Assembly: GCA_016742125.1 (NCBI GenBank)
Contig: JACVCM010000021.1
Location: 1-38,207 of the forward strand
DNA: 38,207 nt
From: Sphingomonadaceae bacterium
Lineage (GTDB): Bacteria > Pseudomonadota > Alphaproteobacteria > Sphingomonadales > Sphingomonadaceae
Reading direction: 5' to 3'
The notes under the pieces are model-generated. The model was not told where the DNA came from, did not search any database, and saw only the letters and a program-made list of their open reading frames with translations. Each line of letters opens with the position of its first letter. The first letter of the stretch is position 1. The position numbers and the translations under genes were made by a program. Shown here piece after piece: positions 1 to 7,916 of the stretch.

Positions 1-868
1 CCTTGATTAGCCGATCGATCAGCGGTTCGGCCTGCAGATGGAGTGAAAGACCTTTTTCCTCAATCCGTACTGCCATGATATCGCGGATGTCGGTTACGAT
101 CTCGGTCGGCCTGAATGTCGTGTTCTTGACCTGCGCCGTACCAGCCCCGCTTTTGGCTACTTCAATCAGCTGTTCGATGAGGTGAAGAAGATGTTCGCCG
201 GCCAGAACACTTGCCTCGACCATTTCCTTCTGGCTGCGCGGCATATCGGACTGCTTGAGATGATTCCCGTAACCGATGATTGCATTAAGCGGTGTTCGCA
301 ATTCATGGCTGACGCTGGCCAGAAAATAGCTCTTGGCCTTGCTGGCCATTTCCGCCTGTTCCTTTGCGTGCGATATTTTCCGGATCAAGGTCGAGCAATA
401 GGCGGGAATGACGAGGAGAGCGACGACCAGCGCTATGCCGAGCGACAAATTCTGCTGCCAATAGTCAGTGGTCATTACCACAATGCCAAAAGTGGCTGCT
501 GACATGAATGCCGCCACGAAAAGCCACTTGAGACCGTACCGAAAGCCATTGCCGAGGATCATCCACAAGATGATCGGCCAAAAAATCGACATATGCTCCG
601 GTTCGCGCAGCATTACCGCGAATGCCATCATCACATCGAGAATTATGGCGGCAAACCACCGTTCCTCCGGACGCCATATTCCGCGCTTCTGCATGATGTA
701 GAGCGCCGCATTGAAAGAGAGATAAGCGACAAATGCGGAAAATATAACGGCGTCGAACGCAAAGAAATAGCATCCGAAGCCGGAAACGCCGCCCATTACC
801 AGGCGGTTGCGGAGGATCTCCTGCTCGGGCGTCAGCTCGCCGCGCAGACCGCGCAAATATTTCATCAT
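1..868 (-). CDS. RpfC-like membrane sensor histidine kinase (partial, 3' end outside window)
   Basis: The first ~289 residues of a sensor kinase are visible; the ATPase domain and any receiver domain lie beyond the left edge. The N-terminal ~160 residues hold about five hydrophobic segments, including an EPEHMSIFWPIILWMILGNG stretch ending at G106 that closely resembles the N-terminal sensor of Xanthomonas RpfC as I remember it. A HisKA dimerisation domain follows, with an H-box (FLASVSHELRTPLNAIIGYG) whose phospho-accepting histidine is about H187. The family autophosphorylates this His and passes the phosphate to an Asp of a receiver. The ATG at 866-868 overlaps the TGA of the upstream REC-PAS-GGDEF-EAL gene (ATGA), so the two are probably co-translated and the receiver protein is the likely partner. 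Sensing of a DSF-like fatty acid is only an inference from the N-terminal resemblance; no rpfF-type synthase is in the window. Confidence 0.85.
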   Translation of the reverse strand, partial: MMKYLRGLRGELTPEQEILRNRLVMGGVSGFGCYFFAFDAVIFSAFVAYLSFNAALYIMQKRGIWRPEERWFAAIILDVMMAFAVMLREPEHMSIFWPIILWMILGNGFRYGLKWLFVAAFMSAATFGIVVMTTDYWQQNLSLGIALVVALLVIPAYCSTLIRKISHAKEQAEMASKAKSYFLASVSHELRTPLNAIIGYGNHLKQSDMPRSQKEMVEASVLAGEHLLHLIEQLIEVAKSGAGTAQVKNTTFRPTEIVTDIRDIMAVRIEEKGLSLHLQAEPLIDRLIK

Positions 869-3003
869 GGTGCCGCAGCCTCGAAGCGGGCGTCGCCATG
901 ACGGAACAGTTCGCGTACATCATCGACGGAGAGGGGGCGGCCCAGCAGGAAGCCCTGCACCTCGTCGCAACCGGATGCACGTAGCAACGAATATTGCGCT
1001 TCGTTTTCAACGCCTTCTGCAACTACACGCATACCTAGCGCGTGTGCAAGGTGCGCTATGGTAGAAATGATGGCACGATCTGCGGCCGATCTCTCAATCC
1101 GGGAAATGAAGGTTTGATCGATTTTCAGCCTCGATGCGGGCAGGTCCCGCAGATATTGCAGCGACGAATATCCGGTGCCGAAATCGTCAATGGAAATGCC
1201 TACACCGCCCGCGCGCAGCGTTTCCAGCTGACGATAGACGTCCGGGCTGTGGTCGAGGAGCAACTCTTCGGTAATTTCGATGGCGAACTTGCCGCGCGCA
1301 ATCCCATATTTCTCCACATTGTTCAGGATGTCTTCGGAAATCGACGCATATTGAAATTGTTTGGGAGACACGTTGATCGCGACATGCGGCAGGACGATGC
1401 CCTCGTCGGCAAAGGCTGCAATCTGCTTGCATGCCATTTCGACCACCCACTGGCCGATCCGGCCGATCAGCCCTGAATCATTGGCTACTTTGATAAAATC
1501 GGATGGTACAAGGCGACCGCGAACCGGATGTTGCCAGCGAACCAATGCCTCCAGCCCGACATATTGGCCACTGCCGGTGTCCACGATGGGCTGATATTCC
1601 AGGAACAGCTGATCCTTGCTGAGTGCCTCGCGCAAATCGGCTTCTACACCTGCATTTAGCTGGGCGATCTGGTTCATACGGGGCGAAAAGAAGCAGTAAC
1701 AATTTCGGCCCGATGACTTCGCCTCATACATTGCCAGGTCGGCGAGGCGCAGCAGCTCGTCAGCAGACGTGCCGTCTTCCGGTATCAGGGCGATGCCGAT
1801 ACTGGCCCCGATAAGCTGTTCCACGCCGCCGATCGAATAGGGTTCGCCAATACGGGCAAGCAATTTGGTGCTGATTGAAGCTGCATTATTCTCGTCGTTC
1901 AGGTTCTGGATGACGATAGCAAACTCATCGCCGCCGATCCTTGCCGCAAATCCGATTGTTTCAACCACACTGCTGATGCGTTCTGCAACCTGGCGCAGGA
2001 GCATGTCGCCGGTCTGGTGACCCCGGGTGTCATTGATTACCTTGAACCGGTCGAGATCGAGCAACAGCAACGCGGCACCACGGCCGGTTGCGTTGCATTC
2101 GTCGATGGTTGTGCGCATCCGATCCGCAAGCAATGTCCGGTTGGGCAACCCGGTAAGCATGTCATGCAATGCGAGGTGGGTTCGATGCTCTTCGGCAAAT
2201 TTACGGGCGGTGATGTCGAGGCCGGTCGTCAGCACGCCGATCGTCTGATTGTCCTTGTTAAGGAGCGGAGATTTGTTGCAGTGGAATACAAGCTCGATCC
2301 CCTCACTGACAAATTTCTCTTCGTAATTCGGTATCGAGACGCCGGTTTCCAGCACGACATTGTTGCGCCGACTTTCGCGCTGGGCCAGATCAGATTGGAG
2401 GATATCCAGTATCGACCGCCCCACCATTTGGTCGGGGTCCTGTCCGAACAGCGCCGCCTGATAGGAATTCAGGAAAAGTAACTTGCCGTTGCGGTCCGTC
2501 GCGTTGATCAAAATGGGTGTGGTGTCGATGATCTGCTCCAGCATCGACTTGCCGGGGCGTTCGTCACTATCGTCCGACAGCTTCGCCGGATTTGCAGACA
2601 GCGATTGCTTCAGTTCCAACTGACGATGATGCTGGCCGAGCAGCAGCAACGCACGGTCGCTGAACTCCGTATGGGACACGGGGCTTTGCAGAAAATCGGT
2701 CGCGCCGGCATCGAGCGCGCTTATTCGACATTCGCGGTCCTGCCGCGCCGTGATAATGATCGCAGGGATATGGGCGCCTGTGGCGCGAGCCCGGAAACGG
2801 CTAATAAACTCGGCGCCATTCATTTCGGGCATGCGGTAATCAACAACCAACAGGTCGGCAGGTTCCGTCTCGAGCCACTTTAACGCTTCCACAGCGCTGT
2901 GGAAGCATTTGGCGGAAAAATCCGGACCCATCATCGCCACATATTGCGCGTAAACGCGTAAATTGGTCGATCGGTCGTCAACAATGACTATGCGCGCGTG
3001 CAT
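865..3003 (-). CDS. Response regulator with REC-PAS-GGDEF-EAL domains (cyclic-di-GMP turnover)
   Basis: A 712-residue cytoplasmic protein. The receiver domain (about 1-125) has acidic residues D9/D10, putative phospho-acceptor D55 (in VVDYRMPEMNG) and T85, but the conserved lysine before Pro is replaced by serine (FLQSP, S107). A PAS domain spans about 152-268. The GGDEF domain has an intact GGDEF motif at 357-361 and no RxxD inhibitory site in front of it. The EAL domain has intact LEALVRW (E485), DDFGTG (606-611) and LKIDQTFI motifs. By motif, both cyclase and phosphodiesterase could be active. The ATG at 3003 starts directly at the receiver domain. The stop overlaps the start of the RpfC-like kinase, suggesting a kinase-to-c-di-GMP output pair in which the usual RpfG HD-GYP effector is replaced by GGDEF-EAL. 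Which activity dominates cannot be read from sequence. Confidence 0.93.
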   Translation of the reverse strand: MHARIVIVDDRSTNLRVYAQYVAMMGPDFSAKCFHSAVEALKWLETEPADLLVVDYRMPEMNGAEFISRFRARATGAHIPAIIITARQDRECRISALDAGATDFLQSPVSHTEFSDRALLLLGQHHRQLELKQSLSANPAKLSDDSDERPGKSMLEQIIDTTPILINATDRNGKLLFLNSYQAALFGQDPDQMVGRSILDILQSDLAQRESRRNNVVLETGVSIPNYEEKFVSEGIELVFHCNKSPLLNKDNQTIGVLTTGLDITARKFAEEHRTHLALHDMLTGLPNRTLLADRMRTTIDECNATGRGAALLLLDLDRFKVINDTRGHQTGDMLLRQVAERISSVVETIGFAARIGGDEFAIVIQNLNDENNAASISTKLLARIGEPYSIGGVEQLIGASIGIALIPEDGTSADELLRLADLAMYEAKSSGRNCYCFFSPRMNQIAQLNAGVEADLREALSKDQLFLEYQPIVDTGSGQYVGLEALVRWQHPVRGRLVPSDFIKVANDSGLIGRIGQWVVEMACKQIAAFADEGIVLPHVAINVSPKQFQYASISEDILNNVEKYGIARGKFAIEITEELLLDHSPDVYRQLETLRAGGVGISIDDFGTGYSSLQYLRDLPASRLKIDQTFISRIERSAADRAIISTIAHLAHALGMRVVAEGVENEAQYSLLRASGCDEVQGFLLGRPLSVDDVRELFRHGDARFEAAAP

Positions 3004-3063
3004 GATGCTCGCGATAGCCAGAGAACCTCAAGGAATGGTTAAGCGATTGTTTGCAAATCGGCG

Positions 3064-3080
3064 TTGCACGTTGAGTGCAA
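3064..3080. other. Short perfect hairpin between tRNA-Pro and the c-di-GMP gene
   Basis: TTGCAC and GTGCAA pair around a 5-nt loop. It lies just downstream of the minus-strand tRNA-Pro and could be its terminator or an RNA processing site. There is no good U-run on the minus strand, so this is weak. Confidence 0.3.
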
Positions 3081-3088
3081 AAGATAAA

Positions 3089-3165
3089 TGGTCGGGAAAA
3101 GAGGATTCGAACCTCCGGCCCCTGCCTCCCGAAGGCAGTGCTCTACCAGGCTGAGCTATTTCCCG
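3089..3165 (-). tRNA. tRNA-Pro (anticodon CGG)
   Basis: On the minus strand the segment folds as a cloverleaf. The acceptor CGGGAAA pairs with TTTCCCG, the D-arm is GCTC/GAGC, the anticodon stem CTGCC/GGCAG encloses loop TTCGGGA (anticodon CGG), and the T-arm GGAGG/CCTCT encloses TTCGAAT. Discriminator A is at 3092 and the CCA end is encoded at 3089-3091. It decodes CCG proline codons. A promoter is visible about 40 bp upstream. Confidence 0.97.
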
Positions 3166-3209
3166 ACCGATGCTGACGGCGAGGCGCGTGTCCTGCCGAG
3201 CAGGCCGCG

Positions 3210-3238
3210 GCTATAGGCGGCACATTTTCGGCTTTCAA
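3210..3238 (-). promoter_or_regulatory. Sigma70-type promoter of tRNA-Pro
   Basis: Reading the minus strand, TTGAAA (3233-3238) is followed after exactly 17 nt by TATAGC (3210-3215), placing a start near 3203, about 38 nt before the mature tRNA. The region also carries a nested inverted repeat (GCGGCAC at 3217-3223 against GTGCCGC at 3254-3260, with CATTT/AAATG inside). Confidence 0.6.
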
Positions 3239-3298
3239 GCCAAATGTTTTACCGTGCCGCTGGTTGCCAGAATCGAAACCGCGCCCTAGCGTCGGTGC

Positions 3299-4231
3299 AT
3301 GGGAGAAACACCGCATTATGAAGACCAATATCTTGCGCTGATGCGCCGGATATGGACCGAAGGGACCTTACAACGTGACCGGACGGGGGTCGGCACCAAG
3401 GCGCTTTTCGGAGCACAAATGCGGTTCTCGCTCGCCGATGATGCAGTGCCTCTGCTGACGACGAAGCGCGTCTTCTGGAAAACTGCGGCGCGTGAGATGT
3501 TGTGGTTTCTGACCGGCGATACCAATATTCGGCCCCTTTTGCAGCAGAAGGTTCGCATCTGGACCGACTGGCCGCTGGACCGTTATCGCCGCGAAACCGG
3601 GGACGAGATATCGCAGGAGGATTTCGAGGCCCGGATTGTGGAAAGCGGCGAATTTGCCGATTTATGGGGCGATCTGGGTCCGGTCTACGGCGCGCAATGG
3701 GTGAATTGGCCACGCTATGTACCGGTGGGCGAGGGGCTCTATCACCGCGCGGACAAAGGTATCGACCAGGTCAGTTTGCTGGTTGAAAGCCTGAAGAACA
3801 ATCCTGGCTCCCGGCGACATATCATCGAAGGATGGAATGTAGCAGAGCTTGAAAGAATGGCGCTCCCTCCCTGCCACAAGACATATCAGTTTCATGTCGC
3901 GGACGGCGTGCTGAGTTGTATACTGTTCCAGCGGTCATGCGATCTGGGATTGGGCTTCGCCTTCAATGCATTTTCGGCTGCATTGCTGACACGGATGCTG
4001 GCTGCAATATGCGGATACGGGGCGGGGGAATTGATCTGGCAAGGCGGAGACGTCCATCTTTACCTCAACCACGCCGAGCTGGTCGAGGAGCAGCTTTCGC
4101 GCGTCCCGGCAGGTGCGCCAAAGCTTAAGCTATTGCGAATACCCGACAGCATATTTGACTTCGATATCGAGGATTTTGAGGTGCTGGATTATGCGCCGCA
4201 AGCTCATATATCTGCGCCCGTTGCCGTATAG
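3299..4231 (+). CDS. thyA: Thymidylate synthase
   Basis: 310 residues. It makes dTMP from dUMP with 5,10-methylene-THF as carbon donor and reductant. Family signatures are in order: RDRTGVGT near residue 26, EMLWFLTGDTNI near 66-77, catalytic C192 in LPPCHKTYQFHV, QRSCD at 211-215, an intact FN, and GDVHLYLNH carrying the His and Tyr that contact dUMP. The protein is ~45 residues longer than the E. coli enzyme because of an insert after the IWTDW segment, as in long-form bacterial synthases. Two normally conserved positions differ: the proline of PFN is alanine (FAFN), and the serine of YSNH is leucine. The C-terminus keeps APVAV. It stands alone between tRNA-Pro and the bkd promoter. Cytoplasmic. 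Confidence 0.97.
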   Translation: MGETPHYEDQYLALMRRIWTEGTLQRDRTGVGTKALFGAQMRFSLADDAVPLLTTKRVFWKTAAREMLWFLTGDTNIRPLLQQKVRIWTDWPLDRYRRETGDEISQEDFEARIVESGEFADLWGDLGPVYGAQWVNWPRYVPVGEGLYHRADKGIDQVSLLVESLKNNPGSRRHIIEGWNVAELERMALPPCHKTYQFHVADGVLSCILFQRSCDLGLGFAFNAFSAALLTRMLAAICGYGAGELIWQGGDVHLYLNHAELVEEQLSRVPAGAPKLKLLRIPDSIFDFDIEDFEVLDYAPQAHISAPVAV

Positions 4232-4241
4232 GACAGCACTA

Positions 4242-4270
4242 TTGACCTAAGGCGGTGCTTGAAATAATAT
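4242..4270 (+). promoter_or_regulatory. Near-consensus sigma70 promoter of the bkd operon
   Basis: TTGACC (4242-4247) and TAATAT (4265-4270) are separated by exactly 17 bp, giving a start near 4277 and a leader of about 55 nt before the ATG at 4332. A small inverted repeat (AGCAC near 4234 and GTGCT near 4255) brackets the -35 box and could be an operator; that part is speculative. Confidence 0.7.
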
Positions 4271-4331
4271 AACAATCGCTGACAATAAAGTTTGTGAGTC
4301 GTGAGAGGCTCTGTTGAGCGAGGAGAATGGG

Positions 4332-5618
4332 ATGGCGCAGCGACTAAAGAACAATCTTGCGCCGTTGCGACTGCATGTGCCCGAGCCCAAATTCAGACCG
4401 GGTGACAAGGCTGATTTCAGTGACATCGTCGTACCGCCGGTAGATGCTTTGCCGCGACCCGATGAGGCCGTTAAACCGGCGGAAATTCATGATCTGGCCT
4501 ATGGCCTTGTCCGCGTCCTCGACGACGACAGCGGCGCAAGAGGCAGCTGGAATCCCGGGCTGGATGCCGATCGGCTACGGCTGATGCTCCGCAAGATGCT
4601 GCTTCTGCGCGCATTCGATGATCGCATGTTTCGGGCGCAGCGACAGGGAAAAACGAGCTTCTACATGAAGTCCTTTGGAGAGGAGGCGACCTCGGTCGCC
4701 ACGGCGATGACCCTCCAACATGACGACATGTGTTTTCCGAGTTATCGCCAGCAGGGGATATTGATCACGCGCGATTATCCGATGATCGAAATGATGAACC
4801 AGATCTATTCCAATCGGGGGGACAGGCTGAAGGGTAGGCAATTGCCGATCATGTATTCCGCCAAGGATTATGGTTTTTTCAGCATATCGGGCAATTTAAC
4901 CACCCAATATCCGCAGGCTGTGGGTTGGGCGATGGCATCTGCTTCGCGAGGTGACACGCGCATCGCCGCAGTGTGGTGCGGCGATGGTTCTACCGCGGAG
5001 GGCGATTTTCACAGCGCGCTGACTTTTGCCGCCGTCTACAATGCGCCGGTCATCTTTCAAGTTGTTAATAATCAATGGGCTATTTCATCTTTTTCAGGCT
5101 TTGCCGGAAGTGAAAGAACGACCTTCGCAGCGCGCGCGATTGGCTATGGCATTGCCGGTTTGCGCGTTGACGGTAACGATGCGCTGGCGGTCTATGCAGC
5201 CATGGAATGGGCCGCCAATCGTGCGCGCACCAACAATGGACCGACGCTAATCGAATATTTTACATATCGCGGCGAAGGGCATTCGACGTCGGACGACCCA
5301 AGTGCCTATCGCGCCGCCGAGGAATATGCCGAATGGCCTCTTGGCGACCCGGTCGAGCGGTTGAAAGCACATTTGATCGGGCTTGGCGAATGGAGCGACG
5401 AACAGCATGCCGCTTTATCGGTCGCGCTCATGGACGAGGTAAAGACGACCCAGAAAGAGGCCGAAAAAAATGGCATATTGGGCCACGGCCTGCACCATCC
5501 GTTCGAAACCATGTTCGAGGATGTGTTTGAGGAAATGCCCTGGCATTTGAAGGAACAGTGCGCGCAGATGCTTGAAGAACAGCATGACAAATTCGGCGAC
5601 GAATGGAAGCCGAACTGA
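4332..5618 (+). CDS. bkdA1: Branched-chain 2-oxoacid dehydrogenase E1, alpha subunit
   Basis: The thiamine-diphosphate subunit that decarboxylates 2-oxoacids from valine, leucine and isoleucine, working as a heterotetramer with the beta subunit encoded next. Seen: the TPP/Mg motif GDGSTAEGD with downstream NNQWAIS, the KTSFYMKSFGEEA and DMCFPSYRQQG segments, and GHSTSDDPS, the loop typical of branched-chain rather than pyruvate E1alpha. A TTG at 4314 opens the frame six codons earlier. I prefer the ATG at 4332 because AGGAG at 4321-4325 lies six bases before it; this gives 428 residues beginning MAQRLKNN. The stop overlaps the next start (TGATG). Confidence 0.93.
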   Translation: MAQRLKNNLAPLRLHVPEPKFRPGDKADFSDIVVPPVDALPRPDEAVKPAEIHDLAYGLVRVLDDDSGARGSWNPGLDADRLRLMLRKMLLLRAFDDRMFRAQRQGKTSFYMKSFGEEATSVATAMTLQHDDMCFPSYRQQGILITRDYPMIEMMNQIYSNRGDRLKGRQLPIMYSAKDYGFFSISGNLTTQYPQAVGWAMASASRGDTRIAAVWCGDGSTAEGDFHSALTFAAVYNAPVIFQVVNNQWAISSFSGFAGSERTTFAARAIGYGIAGLRVDGNDALAVYAAMEWAANRARTNNGPTLIEYFTYRGEGHSTSDDPSAYRAAEEYAEWPLGDPVERLKAHLIGLGEWSDEQHAALSVALMDEVKTTQKEAEKNGILGHGLHHPFETMFEDVFEEMPWHLKEQCAQMLEEQHDKFGDEWKPN

Positions 5619-6643
5619 TGGCTGCGCCCACCAGGACGATGAACATGATCGAGGCGATCAACAGCGCACTCGATGTAATGCTCACACGCGACCCCGATGT
5701 TGTGATCATGGGAGAGGATGTCGGCTATTTTGGCGGCGTTTTCCGCGCGACCGCCGGCTTGCAGAGAAAACACGGCAAGACGCGCGTCTTCGACACCCCG
5801 ATCACCGAATGCGGGATTATCGGCGTCGGTGTCGGTATGGCGGCCTATGGCTTGAGGCCTGTGCCCGAAATCCAGTTTGCCGATTACATCTATCCCGGCC
5901 TCGATCAACTGGTCAGCGAGGCAGCGCGGATGCGGTATCGGTCGGCGAACGATTTCATCTGCCCGATGACGGTACGATCGCCGTTCGGCGGCGGGATTTT
6001 CGGCGGCCAGACGCACAGTCAATCGCCCGAAAGTATGTTCACGCATGTTTGCGGCATAAAGACGGTCATCCCGGCCAATCCATATGATGCCAAAGGCCTT
6101 CTGATCGCGGCGATTGAGGATAACGATCCAGTCGTCTTCTTCGAACCGAAACGCATCTACAACGGCCCGTTCAGTGGCTATTACGACCGTCCGGTCGAGC
6201 CTTGGTCGAAGCATGAGGGCAGCGCCGTTCCCGAGGATTATTACCGTATCGAACTGGGCAAGGCGGCTACCGTACGCGAAGGTGAGGCGGTAACCGTGCT
6301 GACTTATGGCACGATGGTGCATGTGGTGAAGGCGGTCGTCGCGGAAACAGGCATCGATGCGGAAATCATCGATCTGCGTACCTTGTTGCCGCTGGACATC
6401 GAGACCATTGAAGCGTCGGTGAAAAAGACGGGACGCTGCATGGTGGTGCATGAGGCGACCCGCACGAGCGGCTTTGGTGCCGAACTGGCGGCACAGGTGC
6501 AGGAGCGGTGTTTTTATCATCTGGAAGCGCCGGTCGAGCGCGTCACCGGTTTCGACACACCCTATCCGCACAGCCTCGAATGGGCCTATTTTCCTGGTCC
6601 CGTGCGCCTGGCGCGGGCGTTCGACAAGATCATGAAGGATTGA
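5618..6643 (+). CDS. bkdA2: Branched-chain 2-oxoacid dehydrogenase E1, beta subunit
   Basis: Pairs with the alpha subunit to form the TPP active site and to transfer the acyl group to lipoyl-E2. Seen: the N-terminal pyrimidine-binding region (IMGEDVGYFGGVF, then DTPITECGIIGVGVGMA and PEIQFADYIYPGLDQ) and the transketolase C-terminal region (VHEATRTSGFGAELAA). An in-frame ATG at 5603 lies inside the alpha gene. The ATG at 5618 shares its A with the alpha TGA, follows GGAAG at 5605-5609, and gives a normal start (MAAPTRTMNMIEA, 341 residues). Translation is probably coupled to the alpha subunit. Cytoplasmic. Confidence 0.93.
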   Translation: MAAPTRTMNMIEAINSALDVMLTRDPDVVIMGEDVGYFGGVFRATAGLQRKHGKTRVFDTPITECGIIGVGVGMAAYGLRPVPEIQFADYIYPGLDQLVSEAARMRYRSANDFICPMTVRSPFGGGIFGGQTHSQSPESMFTHVCGIKTVIPANPYDAKGLLIAAIEDNDPVVFFEPKRIYNGPFSGYYDRPVEPWSKHEGSAVPEDYYRIELGKAATVREGEAVTVLTYGTMVHVVKAVVAETGIDAEIIDLRTLLPLDIETIEASVKKTGRCMVVHEATRTSGFGAELAAQVQERCFYHLEAPVERVTGFDTPYPHSLEWAYFPGPVRLARAFDKIMKD

Positions 6644-6647
6644 CGGC

Positions 6648-7916
6648 ATGGCCAAGTTCACTTTCAATTTGCCTGACATCGGCGAAGGCATAGCCGAGGC
6701 CGAAATCGTTGCTTGGCATGTGAAGGTCGGCGACACGATTTCCGAAGATCAGCCGATTGCCGACATGATGACCGATAAGGCCACGGTCGAGATGGAAAGC
6801 CCCGTGGCCGGCATTGTTACCAAGGTCGCGGGCGAGGCGGGCGATGTGATAGCCATCGGGTCAATGCTGGTGGAAATCGAGACTGCGAGTGACGTCAACG
6901 ACGTCAGTCAGGACATTCCCGCTATTAAGCCCGAGACAACGCAAGTTGCTACAGTTGCGGACGAAGTTCCACAAGCACTAGAGCCATCGAACCCACTGGC
7001 TATAGCTGACAAGGCCGAACCGAAGTCGCCGGAAAACAGAGATTTTCGACCTGGTTCCGCCATTACCGCATCACCGGCTGTGCGCGCCAGGGCCAGGGAT
7101 CTTGGCGTCGATTTGAGTGACGTCAAAGCGTCAGGCGGACATGTACGGCATGCCGATCTGGATGCCTATTTGAACTATGGTTCGGGGCAGGGCTATCGCC
7201 CGCCCCACAGTTCGGCCAAGCGTCACGATGAGGTCATAAAGGTCATCGGAATGCGCAGGCGGATTGCCGACAATATGGCCGCTTCCAAACGCCATATTCC
7301 GCATTTCACATATGTGGAGGAGATCGACGTAACCGCCATCGAGGCTATGCGCGCCGATCTTAATGAAAATCGCGGGTCGAAGCCCAAACTGACGATGCTT
7401 CCAATGCTGATCGTCGCGATTTGCAAGACGATCCCGCAATTCCCGATGCTGAATGCGCGTTTTGACGATGAGGCGGGTGTTGTGACACGCCATGGTTCGG
7501 TCCATCTGGGTATGGCGACGCAGACCGATGCTGGCTTGATGGTCCCTGTTATCCGCGATGCGCAGGACAAAAATATCTGGCAGTTGGCGATGGAAATCAG
7601 CCGTCTCGCAGATGCCGCGCGCAATGGAAACGCGAAAAGTGAGGAATTGTCAGGTTCGACGCTGACAGTGACCTCGCTTGGGCCGCTCGGGGGTATTGCC
7701 ACCACGCCGGTGATAAACCGTCCGGAAGTCGCTATTATCGGCCCCAACAAGATCGTCGAGCGACCGGTGTTTGTGGGTGACACCGTAGAGGCACGCAAAT
7801 TAATGAACCTGTCGATCAGTTGCGATCACCGCGTCGTCGATGGTTGGGACGCCGCAAGCTATGTCCAGGCGCTGAAAAAGCTTATCGAAACGCCAGTGCT
7901 ATTATTTGCCGACTAG
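6648..7916 (+). CDS. bkdB: Dihydrolipoamide acyltransferase (E2) of branched-chain 2-oxoacid dehydrogenase
   Basis: 422 residues; core acyltransferase moving the acyl group from lipoyl-lysine to CoA. Domain order: one N-terminal lipoyl domain with K44 in MTDKATVEM, an Ala/Pro/Glu-rich linker (about 80-135), a peripheral-subunit-binding domain (about 138-175, ITASPAVRARARDLGV), and a catalytic domain ending in SCDHRVVDGWDAA with H394 and D398. One lipoyl domain and the SCDHRVVDG signature fit the branched-chain type. The start is four bases after the E1beta stop, with AAGGA near 6635. No lipoamide dehydrogenase follows; E3 must be encoded elsewhere. The TAG stop sits in CTAG, which is also the stop of the convergent gene. 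Confidence 0.94.
   Translation: MAKFTFNLPDIGEGIAEAEIVAWHVKVGDTISEDQPIADMMTDKATVEMESPVAGIVTKVAGEAGDVIAIGSMLVEIETASDVNDVSQDIPAIKPETTQVATVADEVPQALEPSNPLAIADKAEPKSPENRDFRPGSAITASPAVRARARDLGVDLSDVKASGGHVRHADLDAYLNYGSGQGYRPPHSSAKRHDEVIKVIGMRRRIADNMAASKRHIPHFTYVEEIDVTAIEAMRADLNENRGSKPKLTMLPMLIVAICKTIPQFPMLNARFDDEAGVVTRHGSVHLGMATQTDAGLMVPVIRDAQDKNIWQLAMEISRLADAARNGNAKSEELSGSTLTVTSLGPLGGIATTPVINRPEVAIIGPNKIVERPVFVGDTVEARKLMNLSISCDHRVVDGWDAASYVQALKKLIETPVLLFAD

Noticed and set aside
4314..4331. TTG start for bkdA1 giving six extra residues
   Set aside because: A better-spaced AGGAG precedes the ATG at 4332; the TTG is left as an alternative.
5306..6736. 476-codon minus-strand open frame opposite bkdA1/bkdA2
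   Set aside because: No family resemblance, no Shine-Dalgarno, and it crosses three genes with clear function on the plus strand.
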